Source: Trichodesmium sp. jk18x7bins.61
Lineage (GTDB): Bacteria; Cyanobacteriota; Cyanobacteriia; Cyanobacteriales; Microcoleaceae
DNA length: 5,337 nt
Direction: 5' to 3'
Assembly (NCBI GenBank): GCA_022822685.1
Contig: JAJEAQ010000785.1
Location: 1 to 5,337 of the forward strand
Shown here: positions 1 to 4,963 of the stretch, one piece after another
How the letters are laid out: the number at the start of each line of letters is the position of its first letter
Numbering within the stretch: the first letter of the stretch is position 1
Notes under the pieces: model-generated
What the model was told of the DNA's origin: nothing
Seen by the model: the letters and a program-made list of their open reading frames with translations, nothing else
Database searches by the model: none
Position numbers and translations under genes: made by a program

Positions 1-96
1 ATTGATAGGATTTATAATGTCAGTAGAACTAGATTTGTTGTGACTGGTAGCTGACGAATGAGATGACACTTTCTGATAGACAATAATTGAAAAAAT

Positions 97-642
97 ATGA
101 AACTTAATCAAGAATTTTCTACTGAAGAAGTTAGGATTGAATTAATACCTCTAATTGATGTGATTTTCTGCATTCTAACCTTCTTCCTTTTGGCTGCTTT
201 GCAATTAACTCGTCAGCAAGCAATTAATGTTAATTTACCACAAGCTAGCACGGGTAAACCTCAATCACAAGATATGTTACTTGTGAGTGTGAATGAGGTG
301 GGAAAAACTTTTATAGAGCAAGAACCTGTAAATGCTGTTGAGCTGGAAAAATTTGTGCGTAGATATCATCAAGTTAATCCTCAGGGAGTAGTTGTTTTAT
401 ACGCTCCTAAAGAGGCAAAATACAATGATGTTGTACAAGTTCTAGATTTGTTGCGAGAAGTAGGAGGCGATCGCGTTGCTCTGGCCACTTTACCTGGCCC
501 ACCTCAAACAAGTCCTGGCGCTACTTCTCCAAAGTCAATTACTCCTTCCGAGTCTAAGCAAGAGCCAACTCCAGCTAGAACAGTATATCCGAATCAATAT
601 CAGTTACTCCCTGCTCCTGAATCACCTAAAAACCCTCAGTAG
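97..642 (+). CDS. exbD: ExbD/TolR-family biopolymer transport protein
   Basis: This is an inner-membrane proton-channel subunit that works with ExbB (and TonB) to couple the proton gradient to outer-membrane TonB-dependent import. The 181-residue protein has a short cytoplasmic N-terminus and one transmembrane helix at about residues 13-37. The motif IPLIDVIFCILTFFLL carries the family's essential membrane aspartate, Asp21. A periplasmic ExbD domain follows to about residue 132, including a YAPKEAKYNDVVQVLDLLR segment. The last roughly 48 residues (134-181) form a Pro/Ser/Thr-rich tail, longer than in compact ExbD proteins and probably disordered. The ATG at 97 fits the usual family start just ahead of the helix, although no clear Shine-Dalgarno precedes it. 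No exbB is visible; it would have to lie left of the window, and bases 1-96 hold nothing I can assign. A perfect HIP1 octamer lies inside the gene at 467-474. TolR is the alternative name for the same fold. Confidence 0.93.
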   Translation: MKLNQEFSTEEVRIELIPLIDVIFCILTFFLLAALQLTRQQAINVNLPQASTGKPQSQDMLLVSVNEVGKTFIEQEPVNAVELEKFVRRYHQVNPQGVVVLYAPKEAKYNDVVQVLDLLREVGGDRVALATLPGPPQTSPGATSPKSITPSESKQEPTPARTVYPNQYQLLPAPESPKNPQ

Positions 643-646
643 TTTG

Positions 647-690
647 GAAGCCCGAAGTGCTTTGCCTTACGGCAGGCGGAGCCCACAGCT
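647..690. repeat. Small dispersed cyanobacterial repeat (putative)
   Basis: This GC-rich patch lies in AT-rich surroundings directly after the exbD stop. It contains a TGCC-TTAC-GGCA mini-hairpin (663-674) followed by GGCGGAGCCC. It resembles the small hairpin-forming dispersed repeats scattered through Nostoc-type genomes. The family assignment is from memory of the style of sequence, not from an alignment. Confidence 0.45.
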
Positions 691-725
691 ACGAGATGAA
701 AAACACTCGGCGACTTCATCCGTAG
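689..725 (+). terminator. Hairpin downstream of exbD, possible terminator
   Basis: The arms CTACG-A-GATGAA (689-700) and TTCATC-CGTAG (715-725) pair over 11 base pairs with one bulged A, closing a 14-base loop. The stem begins 46 bases after the exbD stop and is followed by only a short TTT, so it is not a classical strong intrinsic terminator. It could equally be part of the adjoining dispersed repeat. Confidence 0.4.
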
Positions 726-893
726 TTTCAATAATGTACAAACCTTCTATGAAAAGCCCCCACCTTATAACATTTCACTTAAAATAAATCACATACATGG
801 GTTTTGCATATTAACGGGATGATGGCTGTAGATAATTGAAAGATTGCTATCTGATAGAAATATGTGATGAAATTGGTATTAAAGAGGTTTAAT

Positions 894-1316
894 GTGAGTA
901 ATTTATTAGAGCAAATGTTGCAAAAGCCAGAAATTCGAACTCCACTGGCAATTAGTTTGGGAGCGATCGCTGGTGCTTTGAGTCGGTATTACATTAGTAA
1001 ATTGATTTCAGATTATTTTGATGCCACATTACCTTATGGTACTTTTTTTGTTAACTTAACTGGCAGTTTTGGTATGGGATTTTTTGTCACTCTAGCTTTA
1101 GGAGAAGCGATTTTAATTCCACCAGATCTGAGATTAATTATAGCGGTAGGATTCCTGGGTTCTTATACAACTTTTTCTACTTATGAATTAGATACTTTTA
1201 ATCTCCTGCGGCAAAATAATTGGCTGACAGCACTAATTTATTGGTTTGTGAGTGCAGTATTCGGGTTGATCAACCTATATTTGGGGATAGTTTTAGCTAG
1301 ATTAATTACTAAGTAG
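894..1316 (+). CDS. crcB: Fluoride ion channel/exporter CrcB (Fluc)
   Basis: Fluc proteins are small dual-topology dimeric channels in the inner membrane that let toxic cytoplasmic fluoride leave the cell. From the GTG at 894 the product is 140 residues with four hydrophobic helices at roughly 16-36, 48-70, 80-100 and 109-136. Family signatures are present in order: GAIAGALSRYY (23-33, conserved Arg31), PYGTFFVNLTGSFGMG (48-62, with the conserved Asn of VNxxGS), and GFLGSYTTFSTYE (87-99), whose TTFST break forms the central sodium site and pore Phe/Thr/Ser region. Starts at GTG 864 or ATG 867 add ten or nine residues without a good ribosome site, while AAAGAGG at 881-887 sits six bases before GTG 894, so I prefer 894; ATG 915 is also possible. 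The HIP1 octamer at 963-970 is within the gene. A broken DUF190 gene follows after 11 bases, probably once co-transcribed. No convincing fluoride riboswitch is visible upstream. Confidence 0.93.
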   Translation: MSNLLEQMLQKPEIRTPLAISLGAIAGALSRYYISKLISDYFDATLPYGTFFVNLTGSFGMGFFVTLALGEAILIPPDLRLIIAVGFLGSYTTFSTYELDTFNLLRQNNWLTALIYWFVSAVFGLINLYLGIVLARLITK

Positions 1317-1327
1317 GAAAAAATGCA

Positions 1328-1598
1328 ATGACATCTTTTAAAAGATTGATTATTTACACTAGCGAAGCAGCTATGTGGAAAAATAAAGCAATATATATAG
1401 CATTGATTGAAATAGCAAAAAAAGGGGAATTGCCGGGGCAACTACAGTTAGTTCTACAGAAGGTTTTAGTCATCAGGGAACTATCCACACTACTAATTTA
1501 TTAGTTCTTTCTTCAGATTTACCAATTATTGTTACAATTAAGGAATAGTAACCATAGAAACAGTAGATATATTTGTACACAACGATGCTAATACTTAA
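1328..1598 (+). pseudogene. Broken DUF190-family gene (frameshift plus internal deletion)
   Basis: The ATG at 1328 opens a frame whose product begins MTSFKRLIIYTSEAAMWKNK and continues AIYIALIEIAKK. This matches the start of DUF190 (PF02641) proteins: an IY strand, a W-x-x-K/P motif, then an AL(I/V)E helix. At the A7G4 run (1417-1427) the reading frame is lost; frame 0 runs on as unrelated residues to a TAG at 1502-1504. Shifting by -1 restores the family pattern: GIAGATTVSSTEGF, then HQGTIHTTNLLVLSSDLPII, then VTIKE and a stop at 1546-1548. In a third frame GIVTIETVDIFVHNDANT (1542-1595, stop 1596-1598) looks like the C-terminal DUF190 strand. About 25 middle residues that intact members carry between VTI and the final strand are missing. 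DUF190 proteins are small, poorly understood and often encoded beside crcB, which fits the 11-base gap here. The family assignment is from recalled sequence patterns; inactivation is an inference. Confidence 0.8.
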
Positions 1599-1628
1599 TT
1601 AGTGAAATGAGGAAATTTGATCATAAAA

Positions 1629-1656
1629 TTGACATTTTGATAGTTCCTTGTATATT
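1629..1656 (+). promoter_or_regulatory. Near-consensus sigma-70-type promoter
   Basis: A perfect -35 hexamer TTGACA (1629-1634) and a 5/6 -10 hexamer TATATT (1651-1656) are separated by 16 bases. The expected transcript start, about 1662-1664, falls inside the AAAGGAGG at 1657-1664. A message started here would therefore lose most of that ribosome site. It may serve a non-coding transcript, or be a relic of the decayed gene. No activity data are available from sequence alone. Confidence 0.4.
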
Positions 1657-1676
1657 AAAGGAGGCAGCGGTGCTGA

Positions 1677-1889
1677 ATGTAGATAGTACAAGGGAAAATT
1701 GGATGGGCATACTTGACGGAAGCCACTCCGCGTCTACAAACCTCAACCAATGCAAATAATAAAGTTAGGAAGCCTCTAGCTTTAGCTATGGGCTTACTTA
1801 CTCTGGGATGTGTGACAAGCAAAGCTGCTGCTGTTAGGCCTTCGGTGGATATAGCAGTTCTCATATTGGTGAGGTATAAAGATTTCTGA
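1677..1889 (+). pseudogene. Remnant of an unrecognised, possibly exported protein
   Basis: A strong AAAGGAGG (1657-1664) lies 12 bases before an ATG (1677) that is immediately followed by TAG. The same frame is then open for 68 codons to TGA at 1887-1889. Its product contains RKPLALAMGLLTLGC followed by VTSKAAAV, a basic-then-hydrophobic-then-small-residue pattern like a bacterial signal peptide; the Cys is preceded by TLG, a poor lipobox. The first ATG later in frame is at 1788. The frame also runs through a dispersed-repeat-like patch (1717-1737), and its end lies inside the left arm of the MITE-like element at about 1849. I read this as the 5' end of a gene destroyed by a nonsense change and insertion. 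The family is unknown. A 29-codon frame from GTG 1670 also uses this ribosome site and could be the real start instead. The opposite strand is open here too but lacks start signals. Confidence 0.35.
1717..1737. repeat. Small dispersed repeat-like segment
   Basis: The segment CGGAAGCCACTCCGCGTCTA and the following base is GC-rich within AT-rich DNA. It resembles the short repeats of the GTAGACGCGGAG...GGCTTC type that recur throughout Nostoc-like genomes. Identification rests on recalled resemblance; a genome-wide copy count would settle it. Confidence 0.4.
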
Positions 1890-1990
1890 TTTTTGGGAGT
1901 TGGGAATTGGGAATTGGGAGTTGGGAGTTGGGAGTCTGGAGTCGGAATTAAATAAAAGTGTACCTCATGAGTTCGAGAAACGCTATAAAT
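1849..1990. mobile_element. MITE-like inverted-repeat element
   Basis: The left arm (1850-1876) and right arm (1961-1987) are imperfect inverted repeats. They match in three blocks, TATAGC, TTCTC and TGAGGTA, paired with TACCTCA, GAGAA and GCTATA on the right, and the intervening positions mostly mismatch. The roughly 84-base interior carries the heptamer tract and no gene. The size, terminal inverted repeats and lack of coding capacity fit a non-autonomous miniature element. Exact ends and target duplication are not clear; an A/T-rich TA-type target is plausible. It appears to have inserted in, and cut short, the frame starting at 1677. Confidence 0.5.
1893..1948. repeat. Short tandem heptamer repeats (STRR-type)
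   Basis: Six consecutive heptamers begin at 1893, 1900, 1907, 1914, 1921 and 1928, all TTGGGAG or TTGGGAA. They are followed by two decayed units (TCTGGAG at 1935, TCGGAAT at 1942). Such short tandemly repeated repetitive sequences are characteristic of heterocystous cyanobacteria. Slippage during replication would make copy number variable. Confidence 0.85.
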
Positions 1991-2086
1991 TATCAGGGAA
2001 TAATTCAGTTGATTGGAGCTACAATTCCAGATTGGGAATTCTGTACGATTACTGAATGTAATTTACTAAGGCGTGAAGAAGCATAA
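1967..2086 (+). other. Unassigned 39-codon open frame, probably a remnant
   Basis: An ATG at 1967, inside the right arm of the MITE-like element, opens a frame to TAA at 2084-2086. The product contains YQGIIQLIGATIPDWEF and ends NLLRREEA, which reads like a plausible protein C-terminus, but no ribosome site precedes it and I do not recognise the family. It may be the 3' remainder of a gene interrupted by the element. A chance open frame is equally likely. Confidence 0.2.
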
Positions 2087-2178
2087 ATGGGTATAAATCA
2101 TGTTCGGTTGAACACTTATAAATAAATAATTGTCAAAGAGGATGCTGTGCAATTGAATATCCCTCTCCTAGTACCCTG

Positions 2179-2216
2179 ATTTTAGACCCCCCTAACCCCC
2201 TTTGAAAAGCAGGGAA
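2179..2216. repeat. C-run dispersed repeat
   Basis: The stretch ATTTTAGACCCCCCTAACCC, continuing CCTTTGAAAAGCAGGGAA, resembles a very common intergenic repeat of cyanobacteria in which a C-run, CTTT, AAAG and a G-run form a hairpin. Here CTTT/AAAG can pair, but the G-run is degraded to CAGGG. It lies 54 bases upstream of the solute-binding-protein gene. The resemblance is recalled, not searched. Confidence 0.5.
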
Positions 2217-2269
2217 CTAGAGGTGGCAGGGAGCGAAGTTTTTTATAACTTTCTGAAAGAGATAAGCCA

Positions 2270-3142
2270 ATGAAACAAAAGTCGAAAACTATAATATTCA
2301 TTATTATCTTTTCCTTAATTAATCCTGCTGTGGCTCGGGCACAGGCAGTATTACAAGAAATTCAACAAACTGGAGTGCTAAAAGTTGGAATTAGAAAAGA
2401 CGCCGCTCCTTTTGGTTATGTTTCAGGGGTTGAATGGGAAGGAATTTGCATAGATCTAATGAATGAATTTAAAGAAAATTTAGAACAAAAATTAAATCGG
2501 AAAATTAGCTTAGAAACTTTAGAAACTATTCTCGATGAAGATACAGAAAAAGGACGTTATCGGAGTGTGGCCAATAAACGAGTTCATCTGGAATGTGGTC
2601 CTAATACTATTAGAAAAAATTCACCAGCAGGTGTAATTTATTCTGAACGTTTTTTTATAACTGGCACATATCTAACGATGAAGCCAGACAGAAGACTAAT
2701 AGTGAATCCAGATGGATTTATGGAGGGAGCTGTAATTGGAGTCCTGAATGATTCTATCACACAGCAGTTTATTAATAGTAGATATCAATTAGCAGAGCCA
2801 AAAGCTGATCAAGGAGCATCAGGTCGAGAAACTGCTGTTAAAGATGCCCTAGCAGGAAATATTGATGCCTTTGCTAGTGACGGTATTTTGTTAGTAGGAG
2901 AAGCCTTAAGACAAGGATTAAAACAAGAGCAATATTCTATAGAGCCAAATCGACCGCTCACCTGTGTTTCCTATGGCATGATTTTACCCACTAATGATTC
3001 TGAGTGGCAAAAAACAGTTAATGACTATATTTTAGCTCAACGTACAATTAATAAAATTACTGATATTTTAACTAGGTTAGCAGGAACAACACCTCTTATA
3101 GGTGTGACTATTCCTGCTGCCGATGAATGTAGTGGGTTGTAA
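2270..3142 (+). CDS. Periplasmic amino-acid-type solute-binding protein (family 3)
   Basis: This is an extracellular solute-binding protein of the SBP_bac_3 type (PF00497), the kind that delivers polar amino acids to ABC permeases. The 290-residue product starts with a signal peptide: basic MKQKSK, hydrophobic IIFIIIFSLI, and a likely cleavage after ARA or ARAQA (about residues 24-26). The mature domain opens with QTGVLKVGIRKDAAPFGYV (33-51) and GICIDLMNEF (58-67), the usual first-lobe pattern. ECGPNTIRKN (108-117) supplies the arginine expected to hold the ligand carboxylate. IDAFASDGILL (198-208), with Asp204, sits where the amino-group-binding acid is expected. Four cysteines (60, 109, 232, 287) allow one or two disulfides. 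No permease or ATPase gene is adjacent, so it may serve a distant transporter or act as a sensor-like binding protein. The ligand cannot be deduced. The ATG at 2270 has only a weak AAAGAGA ribosome site. Confidence 0.88.
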   Translation: MKQKSKTIIFIIIFSLINPAVARAQAVLQEIQQTGVLKVGIRKDAAPFGYVSGVEWEGICIDLMNEFKENLEQKLNRKISLETLETILDEDTEKGRYRSVANKRVHLECGPNTIRKNSPAGVIYSERFFITGTYLTMKPDRRLIVNPDGFMEGAVIGVLNDSITQQFINSRYQLAEPKADQGASGRETAVKDALAGNIDAFASDGILLVGEALRQGLKQEQYSIEPNRPLTCVSYGMILPTNDSEWQKTVNDYILAQRTINKITDILTRLAGTTPLIGVTIPAADECSGL

Positions 3143-3309
3143 AAGCAAGGAAGAAGGAAGTTTAGAACAGTTTAAATCCCTATTCAATTTCTGCACCAGG
3201 CTCAGTGACTCCAAAATTGCTGACTCCTATTTCAATTTTTAACCAATAAACCTAAAAATTGTGATTGGATTAATTCCGAGAGCAATATATTTATAAAGGA
3301 GGGTTAGCT
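3143..3309. promoter_or_regulatory. mgtE leader with a possible stem-loop
   Basis: The gap of 167 bases has no gene. TTAACCAAT (3239-3247) and ATTGGATTAA (3264-3273) can form a 9-base-pair stem with one bulged A and a 16-base loop, ending 36 bases before the start codon. A strong ribosome site AAAGGAGG (3295-3302) lies seven bases before the TTG start of mgtE. No M-box-like structure could be recognised, and no promoter with good spacing was found. Confidence 0.35.
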
Positions 3310-4716
3310 TTGACTGAAGATAATAACTACTCATCCCCTTCGGTAGCAACTATTTCTCGTCAAGAATTACGGGAGTTAGTTCGATCGCAACTTCAAACTC
3401 TGCTAGAACAAGATAACTTGTCTGGGGCTAAAGCTATGTTAATCCCAGTACAACCGCCTGATATTGCTGAAGCGATCGAAGGTTTACCAGAAACCATGCA
3501 AGTGATTGCCTTTCGTTTATTATCAAAACAAGAAGCGATCAAAGTTTATGAATATCTTGACTCTAGTGTGCAACAGTCTCTGTGCGAAAAATTCAAGCGT
3601 CAAGAAGTTATAGATATCGTTGATAAAATGTCACCTGATGACCGCGCCAAACTGTTTGAAGAATTACCTGCAACAGTTGTACGAAGGTTTTTAGGTCAAC
3701 TTAGTCCTTCAGAGCGTCAAGCTACTGCCCAACTTCTGGGCTACAATGCTGGTACTGCGGGGCGGATCATGACTCCGGAATACATATCCCTGAAAGAAGA
3801 GTATACAGTTTCTCAAAGTTTAGAACGTATTCGTTCATTAGCCCATGTGACTGAAACAATTTACTCTTTGTATGTCACTGACACTAACCGCCATCTTACA
3901 GGTATTCTATCATTACGAGACCTAGTCACTGCCCAGTTAAACCAAAGCATAGGCGAAATAATGAGTCGTGATTTTGTCTCGGTGCAAACTGGTACTGATC
4001 AAGAAGAAGTTGCTCGAATTATTCAGCGTTATGACTTTCTGGCAGTGCCAGTGGTAGATAGCGAGCAAAGATTGGTGGGTATCATCACCATTGATGATGT
4101 TCTTGATATTTTAGAGCAGGAAACTACTGAAGATATTTATGCCCTGGGTGGTGTGCAGTCTGAAGGCGATAACTATTTCCAGGTCAATTTGTTTGCTGTG
4201 GCTCGGAAAAGAGTAGTCTGGTTATTTGTGTTACTACTCACAAATAGTGTGACTGGTGGGATTATTACAGCTCAAGAAGATATCCTGCAAAAGGTAGTTG
4301 CTTTAGCAGCATTTATTCCATTATTAACTGGCACTGGTGGAAATGTAGGAGCCCAATCTTCTACTGTTGTGATTCGAGGTATGAATACTGATGAAATTTG
4401 GAAAATCGGACCTGTGCGAGTAATTTTGCGTGAAGCTGCTGCTGGTGCAATACTTGGGGGTATTCTTGGTTTACTAGCAACAGCTTGGGCTTTCCTGTTT
4501 ATTGTCAACGGCAATTTAGAAGTGTCAGTGACAGTGGGAGTAAGTTTAGTGGCAATATCGATTTTAGCTTCTGTTGCTGGCTCCTCATTGCCATTCCTGT
4601 TTCGTTCATTGGGGTTAGATCCTGCTTTAATGTCAGCACCATTTATTACTACCGCTGTAGATGTTCTTGGCGTTCTCATTTATTTCAATTTGGCACGAAT
4701 AATTTTACAGATATAA
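3310..4716 (+). CDS. mgtE: Magnesium channel/transporter MgtE
   Basis: MgtE is a homodimeric inner-membrane magnesium channel whose cytoplasmic domains close the pore when cellular magnesium is sufficient. The 468-residue protein has the complete architecture. An N-terminal helical MgtE_N domain spans about residues 20-140 (MSPDDRAKLFEELP at 107-120). Two CBS domains cover about 152-270 (RIMTPEYIS, then IMSRDFVSV and GIITIDDVLDILE). A linker TTEDIYALGGVQSEGD (272-287) follows, then about five transmembrane helices from residue 303. The pore-family motif GTGGNVGAQSSTVVIRG is at 341-357. ITTAVDVLGVLIYF (446-459) carries the conserved pore aspartate, Asp451. The TTG start is supported by AAAGGAGG seven bases upstream; the next in-frame Met (residue 43) would cut into the N domain. 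Length is normal for the family. A decayed partial copy follows directly after the stop. Confidence 0.96.
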   Translation: MTEDNNYSSPSVATISRQELRELVRSQLQTLLEQDNLSGAKAMLIPVQPPDIAEAIEGLPETMQVIAFRLLSKQEAIKVYEYLDSSVQQSLCEKFKRQEVIDIVDKMSPDDRAKLFEELPATVVRRFLGQLSPSERQATAQLLGYNAGTAGRIMTPEYISLKEEYTVSQSLERIRSLAHVTETIYSLYVTDTNRHLTGILSLRDLVTAQLNQSIGEIMSRDFVSVQTGTDQEEVARIIQRYDFLAVPVVDSEQRLVGIITIDDVLDILEQETTEDIYALGGVQSEGDNYFQVNLFAVARKRVVWLFVLLLTNSVTGGIITAQEDILQKVVALAAFIPLLTGTGGNVGAQSSTVVIRGMNTDEIWKIGPVRVILREAAAGAILGGILGLLATAWAFLFIVNGNLEVSVTVGVSLVAISILASVAGSSLPFLFRSLGLDPALMSAPFITTAVDVLGVLIYFNLARIILQI

Positions 4717-4856
4717 AAGACATGAGGGCAGATTTCATGGTTGAGAAAAGCACCGAAGATATTTATAAATTAAGCGGGGTGCAATCTGACAGTGATGTAG
4801 CAATCATATGGGCTTATATTCTGCAAAAAAATTTAGCGATCGCTTTTGTAGTAGGT

Positions 4857-4874
4857 ATTATAGCGCTTCGCTCT
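4857..4874. repeat. AGCGCTTCGC-type small repeat, copy 1
   Basis: TATTATAGCGCTTCGCTC shares AGCGCTTCGC with the hairpin at 4938-4963. It sits at the point where homology of the broken mgtE copy to the intact gene fades. It looks like a small dispersed repeat of the Nostoc type that landed in the coding sequence. Confidence 0.45.
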
Positions 4875-4937
4875 CACGTATTTACAAATCAGGATTGAAT
4901 CTCCTTTTACTGAGCAGTTCCCCTGTTTTAATCTGTA

Positions 4938-4963
4938 ACTATACCAGCGCTTCGCGCTATAGT
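4938..4963. repeat. AGCGCTTCGC-type small repeat, copy 2 (hairpin)
   Basis: AGCGC-TTC-GCGCT (4946-4958) is a perfect five-base-pair hairpin. It is flanked by ACTAT (4938-4942) and ATAGT (4959-4963), which extend the stem across a three-base bulge. The unit resembles small dispersed repeats of heterocystous cyanobacteria and lies inside the broken mgtE copy. Confidence 0.55.

Larger units (their letters stand above)
643..863. other. Intergenic region between exbD and crcB with hairpin repeats
   Basis: No coding sequence is supported in these 221 bases. The exbD-proximal half is occupied by GC-richer hairpin-forming sequence (see the repeat at 647-690 and the hairpin at 689-725). The crcB-proximal half is AT-rich. 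A weak promoter-like pair lies at TTGCAT (804-809) and TAGATA (829-834), but the 19-base spacer and poor matches leave it unproven. Confidence 0.5.
1599..2269. other. Long region without an intact gene, made of remnants and repeats
   Basis: No full-length gene is supported on either strand over these 671 bases. In order they contain a promoter-like pair (1629-1656), a broken open frame (1677-1889) with a small dispersed repeat at 1717-1737, a MITE-like inverted-repeat element (1849-1990) enclosing a heptamer tract, a 39-codon open frame without a ribosome site (1967-2086), and a C-run repeat (2179-2216). A small palindrome TGTTC-GGTT-GAACA lies near 2101-2114. The last 50 bases are the leader of the solute-binding-protein gene, with a weak AAAGAGA-like ribosome site. 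Confidence 0.6.

Noticed and set aside
1..96. C-terminal end of an exbB gene at the left edge
   Set aside because: Two short open frames end at 43 and 54, but neither shows a recognisable ExbB sequence, so nothing can be claimed.
476..787. Plus-strand open frame overlapping the end of exbD
   Set aside because: It is out of frame with exbD, uses unlikely amino-acid composition and runs through the hairpin repeats.
788..893. Fluoride riboswitch (crcB motif) upstream of crcB
   Set aside because: GGGATGATGG (816-825) and CTGAT (851-855) superficially recall conserved pieces of the motif, but the first hairpin has no complementary arm and the required pseudoknot partner of the loop is absent.
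1655..1864. Minus-strand 69-codon open frame
   Set aside because: It is antisense to the plus-strand remnant, has no ribosome site, runs through a dispersed repeat and resembles no family I know.
1893..1948. CRISPR-like array
   Set aside because: The units are directly adjacent heptamers with no spacers and no neighbouring cas genes.
3143..3309. M-box magnesium riboswitch upstream of mgtE
   Set aside because: The leader is short and AT-rich with only one simple stem; none of the multi-helix M-box arrangement could be traced.
4272..4679. Minus-strand 135-codon open frame inside mgtE
   Set aside because: It is a shadow of the strongly conserved membrane domain of MgtE on the plus strand.
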